Assembly: GCF_029439465.1 (NCBI RefSeq)
Contig: NZ_JAROAV010000021.1
Location: forward strand, 1 to 64,000
From: Luteipulveratus flavus
GTDB taxonomy: Bacteria; Actinomycetota; Actinomycetes; Actinomycetales; Dermatophilaceae
Direction of reading: 5' to 3'
Length of the DNA: 64,000 bases
Below, one piece after another: positions 51,896 through 58,587 of this stretch. Made by a program: the position numbers and the translations under genes. Position 1 is the first letter of the stretch. Each line of letters begins with the position of its first letter. The notes beneath the pieces are model-generated. The model was not told the origin of the DNA. It searched no databases and worked only from the letters and a program-made list of their open reading frames with translations.

Positions 51896-52882
51896 GTGCG
51901 CCTCACCCCTCCCGCCGTCGTCGTCCTCTGCTCGACACCGCAGGAGCGGCCCGCTCACCTGGAGCCTCTCGCCGGGCGGGTCGAGCTGCGGTTCACCGAC
52001 GCGGCCGGGCTAGCGGATGCGCTGCCCGGAGCACGGGCGCTCCTGCTGTGGGACTTCTTCTCCGACGCCCTGCGGGGTGTCTGGGACCGGTGCGGCGGGT
52101 TGGAGTGGATCCACGTGGCCGCCGCGGGCGTGGACCGGCTGCTGTTCGAGGAGCTGCGCGCCTCGGACGTCGTCGTGACCAATGCGCGCGGGGTGTTCGA
52201 CCGGCCGATCGCCGAGTTCGTCCTCGCATCGGTCCTCGCTCACGCGAAGCTGCTGCACGAGAGCCACGACCTGCAGGCGGACGGAGTCTGGCAGCACCGC
52301 GAGCCGCGGGCCGTCGAGGGCGCCTGTGCGCTCGTGATCGGCACCGGCGGGATCGGGCGGGCGACCGGCCGGCTGCTGAGCGCGGTCGGCCTGCGGGTGA
52401 GCGGCGCGGGCCGGACGGAGCGGCCGGAGGACCCCGACCTCGGGCAGGTGTACGACAGCGGCCGGTTGGCCGAGTACGTCGGGGAGTTCGACTACGTCGT
52501 GAACGCCGCCCCGCTGACGAGCGCCACCCGGGGGCTCGTCGACGCGAGTGTGCTCGCCGCGATGCGTCCGTCGGCGTACCTGGTCAACGTCGGGCGTGGA
52601 GCGACGGTGGTGGAGGACGACCTGGTCGACGCACTGCGGAGCGGCGCGATCGCCGGGGCGGCGCTGGACGTCTTCGAGGCCGAGCCGCTGCCGACGGACT
52701 CGCCGCTGTGGTCGATGCCCGGCGTGGCCGTCTCGGCGCACATGTCGGGCGACGTCGTCGGTTGGCGGGACATGCTCGCGCGGCAGTTCGTCGACCAGGC
52801 GCTGCGCTGGGTCGAGGGTCGGGCGTTGGAGAACATCGTGGACAAGCGGCTCGGCTACGTCCCCGGGCAGGTGGTCTCGTGA
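51896..52882 (+). CDS. D-2-hydroxyacid dehydrogenase
   Basis: A 328-residue NAD(P)-dependent dehydrogenase of the D-isomer 2-hydroxyacid family. The dinucleotide loop is VIGTGGIGRATG near 148-157. The catalytic trio is Arg234 (NVGRGATV), Glu263 (FEAEPLP) and His282 (SAHMSGD). It would interconvert a 2-oxo and a D-2-hydroxy acid, a logical partner for an aminotransferase product. The GTG start at 51896 is likely leaderless; GTG 51893 is an alternative. It overlaps the amidase start (GTGA). Confidence 0.88.
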   Translation: MRLTPPAVVVLCSTPQERPAHLEPLAGRVELRFTDAAGLADALPGARALLLWDFFSDALRGVWDRCGGLEWIHVAAAGVDRLLFEELRASDVVVTNARGVFDRPIAEFVLASVLAHAKLLHESHDLQADGVWQHREPRAVEGACALVIGTGGIGRATGRLLSAVGLRVSGAGRTERPEDPDLGQVYDSGRLAEYVGEFDYVVNAAPLTSATRGLVDASVLAAMRPSAYLVNVGRGATVVEDDLVDALRSGAIAGAALDVFEAEPLPTDSPLWSMPGVAVSAHMSGDVVGWRDMLARQFVDQALRWVEGRALENIVDKRLGYVPGQVVS

Positions 52883-54294
52883 CTGCTTCGCTCAATCTCC
52901 TGCCGGCTGCAGAGCTGGTCGCCGGATTTGGTTCCGGCGCATGGGATCCCGTCGACGCGTACGAGGCGTCGGTGGCCGCCGTACGCGAGCTGGACCGTCA
53001 CGTGAACGCCATCGTCATGCTCGACGAGGAGGCCGGGGCGCAGGCGGCGAAGGAGTCGGCACGACGCTGGCAGAGCGGCGAGACGCTCAGCCCGGTCGAC
53101 GGTGTCCCCATCACGATCAAGGACATCGTGCTGACCCGCGGCTGGCCGACGCTCAAGGGCAGCAGCCTGGTCGACAGCTCCGGACCGTGGGAGGACGACG
53201 CGCCCGCGACCGCTCGGCTGCGCGAGTCGGGTGCGGTGATCTTCGGGAAGAACACGACGCCGGAGTTCGGCTGGAAGGGAGTCACCGACTCGGCCCGGCA
53301 TGGCGTGACCCGCAACCCGTGGGACCCGTCGCGGACGTCCGGCGGGTCCAGCGGGGGAGCGGCAGCAGCCACCGCGCTCGGGATGGGCACGTGGTCCGTG
53401 GGCACCGATGGTGGTGGATCTGTCCGGATACCAGGATCTTTCAGCGGTGTGGTCGCGCTCAAACCCACCTACGGACAGGTCCCGGTCTGGCCGGCGAGTG
53501 CGTACGGGACGCTCTCGCACGTCGGCCCGATGACCCGCACGGTCCAGGACTGTGCGCTCCTGCTGGACGTCCTCGCCCGTCCCGACGCCCGCGACTGGTC
53601 GGCCCTCGGGGCGCCCGCGTCGTCGTACGCCGGTGCTCTCGACGGTGGCGTGGCGGGCCTGCACGTCGCGTTCTCGCCGGACCTCGGGTACGGGCACAAC
53701 GACCCAGCCGTCGATGCGGCGGTGCGCGCGGCGGTGGAGGTGCTGGCCGACCTGGGCGCCCGGGTCTCGGAGGTCGATCTGGGGCTGGACGACCCGGTGG
53801 AGGCATTCCACGTGCTGTGGTTCAGCGGTGCGGCGAAGGTGCTGCGGGGCTTCGACCCCGAGGCGCTCACCCGCGTGGAACCCGCTCTGGCGCAGGGCAT
53901 TCGGGAGTACGGCCTGGACGCGAGTGCTGCGGACTACCTCGACGCGACCGAGGTGCGGATGTCGCTCGGCCAGCGGATGGGAGAGCTGCACCGGACGTAC
54001 GACGTGCTCGTCACGCCGACTATGCCGATCACGGCGTTCACCGCGGGTCAGGCGGCGCCGGACGGCTGGCCGTCCTGGCTGTGGACGTCGTGGACGCCGT
54101 ACACCTACCCCTTCAACATGACCCAGCAGCCGGCGCTCACCGTGCCGTGCGGGTTCGACTCCGACGGTTTGCCGATCGGGTTGCAGGTGGTCGGGCCTCG
54201 GCATGCCGATGCGCTCGTGCTGCGCGTCGGGCAGGCGTACGAGCAGGCCACCGGCTGGCACACCCGCCGTCCGCCGTTGCTGAATCAGGTGTGA
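52879..54294 (+). CDS. Amidase-signature-family hydrolase
   Basis: 471 residues. The catalytic triad is Lys81 (ITIKDIV), cis-Ser157 (GGSSGG) and nucleophile Ser181 (GTDGGGSVRIP). Members hydrolyse amides, including malonamides, aryl and peptide amides; the substrate is unknown here. It would release ammonia or an amine in the catabolic route. The GTG start overlaps the dehydrogenase stop. The family's C-terminal QVVGPRHADALVLRVGQAYE is complete. Confidence 0.9.
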   Translation: MTASLNLLPAAELVAGFGSGAWDPVDAYEASVAAVRELDRHVNAIVMLDEEAGAQAAKESARRWQSGETLSPVDGVPITIKDIVLTRGWPTLKGSSLVDSSGPWEDDAPATARLRESGAVIFGKNTTPEFGWKGVTDSARHGVTRNPWDPSRTSGGSSGGAAAATALGMGTWSVGTDGGGSVRIPGSFSGVVALKPTYGQVPVWPASAYGTLSHVGPMTRTVQDCALLLDVLARPDARDWSALGAPASSYAGALDGGVAGLHVAFSPDLGYGHNDPAVDAAVRAAVEVLADLGARVSEVDLGLDDPVEAFHVLWFSGAAKVLRGFDPEALTRVEPALAQGIREYGLDASAADYLDATEVRMSLGQRMGELHRTYDVLVTPTMPITAFTAGQAAPDGWPSWLWTSWTPYTYPFNMTQQPALTVPCGFDSDGLPIGLQVVGPRHADALVLRVGQAYEQATGWHTRRPPLLNQV

Positions 54295-54305
54295 GGAGAA
54301 CGGCT

Positions 54306-54806
54306 GTGGCCCGCTTCATCACGATCACCCTCGACCTGCGCCAGGTGTCGTGCACCGCGCGCCTGCTGGACGACGCCGCACCACGCACCTGCGACGCGGT
54401 CTGGGGCGCGCTGCCGCTGACGGCGCCCGCGTTCCACGGCAAGTACGCTCGCAACGAGGTGTACGGGCTGCTCACCGAGCTCGATGCTCCCGAGCCCGGC
54501 CCGGAGAACACCACCATCACTCCGATCCCGCGCGACGTGTGCTGGTTCAGCTTCAGCGGCGACGACCTGGGCAACCCGGCGTACGGGTACGAGTCGGAGA
54601 GCGAGCACCGCGCGGCCTCGCGCATCGTGGACCTGGCGATCTTCTACGGCCGCAACAACCTCCTGATCAACGGCGACCAGGGCTACGTGCCCGGCAACGT
54701 CTTCGCCGAGATCACCGACGGCTACGACGAGATGGTCGCGGCGTGCCAGGACGTATGGATGGGCGGCGCCCGCGACGAGACTCTGACCTTCGCACGCGCC
54801 GAGTAG
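54306..54806 (+). CDS. DUF3830 (cyclophilin-like fold) protein
   Basis: 166 residues of DUF3830: LLDDAAPRTCDAVWGALPL near 21-39, AFHGKYARNEVYG (42-54), and the later GNVFAEITDGYDEMVAACQ. The fold is a cyclophilin-like barrel; no activity is known. The GTG start follows GAGGAG. It is the third gene of the rightward operon after dehydrogenase and amidase, and this family is often linked to amidase and EutA-like genes in my knowledge. A small CGACCG/CGGTCG hairpin lies just after the stop (54807-54822). Confidence 0.8.
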   Translation: MARFITITLDLRQVSCTARLLDDAAPRTCDAVWGALPLTAPAFHGKYARNEVYGLLTELDAPEPGPENTTITPIPRDVCWFSFSGDDLGNPAYGYESESEHRAASRIVDLAIFYGRNNLLINGDQGYVPGNVFAEITDGYDEMVAACQDVWMGGARDETLTFARAE

Positions 54807-55008
54807 CGACCGCCGACGGTCGACCGCCCGAGCTGTTGCCCGGATCGATGCGGCTGGTGAGCCATCGCTGAGTCTCCGTCACGGGTTCGCTGCCGACGCG
54901 AGAGCCGCCTCACGCCGATGGGCTGCTACCGGGCCATGTGTCGGCGGGCCACCGGGTTCGGCGCACGCCGGGCGGCCCGCCGTGGTCGGCGGGCTGTGGG
55001 CGGGGTGG
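54807..55008. other. Intergenic region between DUF3830 and the HNH gene
   Basis: 202 bp. CGACCG-N4-CGGTCG at 54807-54822 is a small possible terminator for the catabolic operon. The rest is GC-rich and includes a frame antisense-matched to the HNH gene's tail that reads as Arg-rich low-complexity. No gene seen. Confidence 0.35.
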
Positions 55009-56295
55009 TCATGGGGGTGATCCGGAGTCTCGGGTCAGGTCCCAGGTGACTCCGGTGGGGGTGACGGTGGCGGCCAGGTCGCAGCGGTGGACCAGCGTAT
55101 GGTGGCGGCCGCAGAGGAGTGCGGCGTTGCCGAGGTCGGTCGGGCCGCCGCGGGACCACCACGTGACGTGGTGGGCGTCGCACCACTGGGCGGGGATGGT
55201 GCAGCCGGGGTAGGTGCATCCTCGGTCGCGGTGCCACAGGGCGCGGCGTTGGGCGGGGGTGAACAGGCGGACCTCGGCGCCGACGTCGAGCACCTCCCCT
55301 CGCGACCCGAGGACCATCGGGATGATCCCGGCGTCGCAGGCGTGCCGGCGGACCTCGCTCGCGGAGATGACCTCGCCGGTCGCTGTCACTCCCGCGCCGC
55401 GCAGGCCGTCCTTGAGCTGCTCGAGGGTCATCGTCACCACGACCTGCGCCTTGGTCGAGCGAGGGGCGTCGCCGGGTGAGGAGACGCCTCGGCGGATGAC
55501 GTCCAGCAGGGCGTCGGCCCGGCGTTGCGCGGCAGTGCGAAGGTCGGGCTCGCCGTCCGGGCCGGGGACGGGAGCAGACAGGCCGGCTACCGCGGCATCG
55601 ACGATCGCCGTCGCGTCCGGACCTGCGAGCAGCCGGTACTCGGCCAGCCCGGCGGGACCCGGGCGCTTCGTCAACGACCGCCCACGAGAACGAGCGTCGT
55701 GCTCCGCGTCGAGGTCGCGTTCGGGCTTGATCAGGGCGCCGGCGTACCTGATCGCGGTGGTGAGCTCCCGCGGCGTCAGACCGGTGCCGTCCGGTCCGTC
55801 GACAGCCGAGGCGACCAGATCGCCGACCACCGGCTCGACGTGGTCCGGATCGGCGACGGGTGCGACGTCGCACTCGAACCGGGCGAGCTGGTCGGCCTTG
55901 CCCAGCCCGAGGTGGCCACCAGCGAACGCCTCCCACACCGCCCGCGCCGCGGCCCGGTCCGCGGTGGCTGCGACTCGCAGGAGCCGGGCGGTGTGGGACG
56001 GGTCGGCCACCGCGGCGCTGCCGGCGCGTTGCTGGCAGGCGCGGACCCAGTCGATCGCGCCGTACCCGTGCTCGGTGTGCAGACCCCGGCTCAGCCCTTC
56101 CCGGGCGGCGGTGACCTCGATCCGGTCCAGCACCGCCCGGGCCGCCGCGACGCTCGCGAGGAGCTGCTCGACCTGGCCGCCGGACAGTGCCCACAGCGCC
56201 GCCGCCTCGACACCCGCCAGTGCCGACACCGCGGCGTCCATCGCCTGGGGCACCGAGTGCGCCAGGGCGACAGGCGAGAGCGGCTGAACGGCCAT
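55009..56295 (-). CDS. DUF222 / 13E12-repeat-type HNH endonuclease domain protein
   Basis: 428 residues. The N-terminal DUF222 domain covers about 25-300, and the C-terminal HNH core is CTYPGCTIPAQWCDAHHVTWW, followed by GNAALLCGRHHTLVH (about 362-405), with the zinc cysteines present. The family is abundant and repeated in actinomycetes (13E12 repeat family), and its role is unclear. The ATG at 56295 is used because the SOS-like box ends just before it; the ATG at 56310 would lie inside the box. No Shine-Dalgarno is visible, so leaderless translation is likely. Confidence 0.88.
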   Translation of the reverse strand: MAVQPLSPVALAHSVPQAMDAAVSALAGVEAAALWALSGGQVEQLLASVAAARAVLDRIEVTAAREGLSRGLHTEHGYGAIDWVRACQQRAGSAAVADPSHTARLLRVAATADRAAARAVWEAFAGGHLGLGKADQLARFECDVAPVADPDHVEPVVGDLVASAVDGPDGTGLTPRELTTAIRYAGALIKPERDLDAEHDARSRGRSLTKRPGPAGLAEYRLLAGPDATAIVDAAVAGLSAPVPGPDGEPDLRTAAQRRADALLDVIRRGVSSPGDAPRSTKAQVVVTMTLEQLKDGLRGAGVTATGEVISASEVRRHACDAGIIPMVLGSRGEVLDVGAEVRLFTPAQRRALWHRDRGCTYPGCTIPAQWCDAHHVTWWSRGGPTDLGNAALLCGRHHTLVHRCDLAATVTPTGVTWDLTRDSGSPP

Positions 56296-56298
56296 GAC

Positions 56299-56314
56299 TC
56301 GAACATACATTCGA
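56299..56314 (-). promoter_or_regulatory. Mycobacterial-type LexA (SOS) box
   Basis: TCGAACATACATTCGA matches the actinobacterial LexA consensus TCGAAC-N4-GTTCGA at 11 of 12 fixed positions. It lies 4-19 bases upstream of the HNH start. Several 13E12-family genes in M. tuberculosis carry such boxes, which supports DNA-damage induction here. Confidence 0.65.
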
Positions 56315-56423
56315 ACACCGACAGCGTCCGCGCGGCGATCGTGGCTGTCAGGACATGTGCGCTCTCGCTCACCGTTCCTTACTGCTTCACCGACAACGCG
56401 TGGAGGTGCCGGTGGAAGGGGAC

Positions 56424-57494
56424 TCAGCGGACCGACAGGTCCGCATCCTCGACGGCGCGCGCGTCCGCGGTTTCGTCCTCCAGAATGGCGAGCACGGACA
56501 GGTGGTCGTCCTGGTCCTCCGGCTGCCGACGCGCATCGTCGGCTTGTGGAACGTGCGCGGGCGGCAGGTCGTACTTTTCTCGCAGGAACCTCTCGCGGTA
56601 CAGAAGATCAGCGTCGGTGGCCGCGTTCATCAGCGACGCGGCATTCATGCCCGCTCCGATCACCACGCTGACGACAGGAACGGCTTGGCCGAGCTTCTTC
56701 TTGGTCAGGCGGATCCCGAGGCGGTGGAACACCGCCTGGATTATCTGCGTCACCTGGCTCTGGTTCAGCTGCTTCCACGTGGCGTTCCGGGCGAGTGCCT
56801 GGCTGAGCTTGGTGAGCTCGACGTAGGCGGCGTTCTTCGCGCCCTGCCCGCTCATGCAGTAGCCCATGACGCCCAGGGCGTAGATGCGCTCTTCCGGACG
56901 GTCCACGTCATACCCGTAGTACGCGGCTGTCTGCGCGATCAGCCGCGATGTGCCTCCGAGGACAGCGGCGGCGTCAGCGCTGATGGCCGTCACGACGACG
57001 GCGGCAGCCGGTGCGGTCGCCAATCCTCCGCTGGCGACCGTGCCGGCGGCGGCAGCTGCTTGAGTCGTCGTCACCGCCGCGCCGGCGGTCGCGCCGGTAC
57101 TCAGGCCCCAGGCCGCGTAGCGCAGGTCGAGGGCGGGCTTCACGTCATCAATCTGCTCGAGCTCGAGCTTTCGGATGTCGCGGACCCGTTCGACGTGCTG
57201 GTGCCCATCTTGCTGGAAGGCGCTGACGACCGACGTCTTCCGAAGGGTGGACTCGCCGGCTCGTGTCACCGTACCGACCAGACCCTCGACGGCGTGGGCC
57301 ATGGCGCGCCCGAACTCGTCGGCTCCGGGCATCGACCCGACGCGGTCGCGTGCGGCAGCGCCTGCGGCTGCCATACGGTGTCGAGCGGACTTCGGAAGCA
57401 GATGCCGCGGCGAGCGTGCTTCGCGCTTTCGGCGCGCCTCTTGGACGGCGTCCCACGCTTTGCGGTCGTAGTCGTTCATCGTCGGCGTTGTCAT
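56424..57494 (-). CDS. EcsC-family protein
   Basis: A 356-residue protein with an EcsC-like central region. A charged N-terminus leads to an Ala/Gly-rich amphipathic or membrane-near segment (about 125-185) with GLSTGATAGAAVTTTQAAAA and a later YALGVMGYCMSG. The segment VVSVVIGAGMNAASLMNAATDADLLYRERFLREKY (about 275-309) is the family's C-terminal mark. EcsC proteins associate with membranes and stress or secretion loci; the function is not settled. It lies 128 bp upstream of the HNH gene on the same strand. The start follows GGGGA. Confidence 0.8.
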   Translation of the reverse strand: MTTPTMNDYDRKAWDAVQEARRKREARSPRHLLPKSARHRMAAAGAAARDRVGSMPGADEFGRAMAHAVEGLVGTVTRAGESTLRKTSVVSAFQQDGHQHVERVRDIRKLELEQIDDVKPALDLRYAAWGLSTGATAGAAVTTTQAAAAAGTVASGGLATAPAAAVVVTAISADAAAVLGGTSRLIAQTAAYYGYDVDRPEERIYALGVMGYCMSGQGAKNAAYVELTKLSQALARNATWKQLNQSQVTQIIQAVFHRLGIRLTKKKLGQAVPVVSVVIGAGMNAASLMNAATDADLLYRERFLREKYDLPPAHVPQADDARRQPEDQDDHLSVLAILEDETADARAVEDADLSVR

Positions 57495-57568
57495 GAATTC
57501 CCCTGTGTGAGTGCTGCTCCCGCGCGGCAGCGTAGGACGTGAACGTTCGAGTCGTACTCGTTTCGGCA

Positions 57569-57608
57569 GCGTGGGTCGGGCGCGCCCCTCCGCACGCCCG
57601 ACCCACGC
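57569..57608 (-). terminator. Strong hairpin terminator
   Basis: GCGTGGGTCGGGCG at 57569-57582 pairs exactly with CGCCCGACCCACGC at 57595-57608 over a 12-base loop. It lies just past the stop of the small zinc-ribbon gene on the minus strand and upstream of the EcsC promoter. Confidence 0.85.
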
Positions 57609-57618
57609 CTCGATCCGG

Positions 57619-57903
57619 TCACGCCTGCGTGGACGGATCGTCCGGGCGCCGGCGGCGCACCGGCTTGGACGTCAGGTGCCACTGGTGGCAGTCGGCGCAT
57701 CGGTAGCAGCGACGCTCCTGGCGTCTGGTTCCGGCGAGGTCGCCGCCCTCATCGGCGAGCTGCCGTGCCTTCGCAGCGTCCCGAAGGGCCTGACGAGCTG
57801 CGCCGCGGCTGAGACACCGCTTGCCCGTCGCCGGGCAGCGCGGGAAACGAGGAACCGGACGGTACGTCCGTCGCAGCCGGCGATGGCGTCGCCACCCGGC
57901 CAT
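57619..57903 (-). CDS. Small zinc-ribbon-like protein
   Basis: 94 residues, very basic. CPATGKRCLSRGAARQAL (residues 23-40) and RCYRCADCHQWHLTSK (65-80) supply two Cys pairs and a CxxC-CxQWH zinc ribbon, as in small proteins of actinobacterial phages and plasmids. The function is unknown. It starts 1 base after the stop of the exported protein gene, so they share a transcript. Confidence 0.6.
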   Translation of the reverse strand: MAGWRRHRRLRRTYRPVPRFPRCPATGKRCLSRGAARQALRDAAKARQLADEGGDLAGTRRQERRCYRCADCHQWHLTSKPVRRRRPDDPSTQA

Positions 57904-57904
57904 G

Positions 57905-58402
57905 TCAGCGAGCCGTCCAGTCGTTGCAGCCCGACGACTCGAAAAACTTGTCCGAGGCCTTGATCACCACGACCGACTGACCGGACGAGTTGTTGTTCGC
58001 GATGATCCCGTCGAACCCGTCGGCGCTCTTGAGCCGAGCCCAGTAGCAGTTGCCGCTGTCGGGGGTAGTGGAGGTGTAGCGGCCCGGCTGGACATCGACG
58101 CCGACCTCGTACGTGCCGTCGCCGGGAATCGTGGCTCCCGCGTTCGCGGAGCCGCCGCCGGCCGCGGTCGGTGTGGCGGTGACGGTGACGGTCTCCGCCG
58201 GCGGCGTGACCGTCTCCGCCGGCGGCGTCACGGTGACGGTCGCCGCGGGCGTCCCCTCGTCGCCGGCGACGGTCTGGGTCACGGCGGGCGTCGCTCCGGT
58301 GACGGTGTTGCCCGAGCCGCCGCTCGCGGCCGCGCTGCCGATCCCGATCGCGGCGACGGCGGTGACCGTGTAGCCGATGATGTGCTTGGTCTTGCTGTTC
58401 AT
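57905..58402 (-). CDS. Exported protein with Thr/Pro/Val repeat linker
   Basis: 165 residues. An N-terminal membrane anchor or signal (about 7-28, IIGYTVTAVAAIGIGSAAAS) is followed by a TVTVTPPAETVTPPAETVTV linker (about 54-73). A C-terminal domain of about 70 residues with paired cysteines (GNCYWARL, SSGCNDW) opens with GDGTYEVGVDVQPGRYTS. This layout recurs in Streptomyces surface proteins of unknown role. The start follows AAGGGG. The promoter region is shared with the divergent restriction operon. Confidence 0.75.
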   Translation of the reverse strand: MNSKTKHIIGYTVTAVAAIGIGSAAASGGSGNTVTGATPAVTQTVAGDEGTPAATVTVTPPAETVTPPAETVTVTATPTAAGGGSANAGATIPGDGTYEVGVDVQPGRYTSTTPDSGNCYWARLKSADGFDGIIANNNSSGQSVVVIKASDKFFESSGCNDWTAR

Positions 58403-58470
58403 GTCGAGCCCCTTGTCCGCTGGGCGAGCTCCTGTCGAGCCCGGCTGGCTGAACCATCCGCCCTGAGCTC

Positions 58471-58499
58471 TTGACACATCGAGCAAGAGCACCGATAAG
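58471..58499 (+). promoter_or_regulatory. Sigma-70-type promoter of the restriction operon
   Basis: TTGACA (58471-58476), 17 bases, then GATAAG (58494-58499). This is the best -35/-10 pair in the 185-bp divergent region and points rightward at the wHTH-methylase gene, 90 bp on. Confidence 0.6.
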
Positions 58500-58510
58500 G
58501 GGAGTTATCG
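58493..58510. promoter_or_regulatory. CGATAA-N6-TTATCG inverted repeat over the -10, likely autorepressor site
   Basis: Exact 6-base arms CGATAA (58493-58498) and TTATCG (58505-58510) with a 6-base spacer overlap the -10 and expected start point. The operon's first protein has an N-terminal wHTH, so autoregulation like that of restriction C-proteins is plausible. Confidence 0.5.
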
Positions 58511-58587
58511 CGCGTGCCTTCCGTCAATGCGTTCGTCGCCCCTAGTGTTCTCGTGTCCGGGATCACAGCGTCGGAGGGAGGGAAATC

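Noticed and set aside
46144-54806. Standard ectoine utilisation operon
   Set aside because: EutB, EutC and EutE equivalents are missing, and there is an amidase, a D-2-hydroxyacid dehydrogenase and DUF3830 instead. Only the M24 and EutA-like proteins match.
57541-57548. GAACGTTC upstream of the EcsC gene as a LexA site
   Set aside because: It lacks the 4-base spacer and outer TC/GA bases of the LexA consensus.
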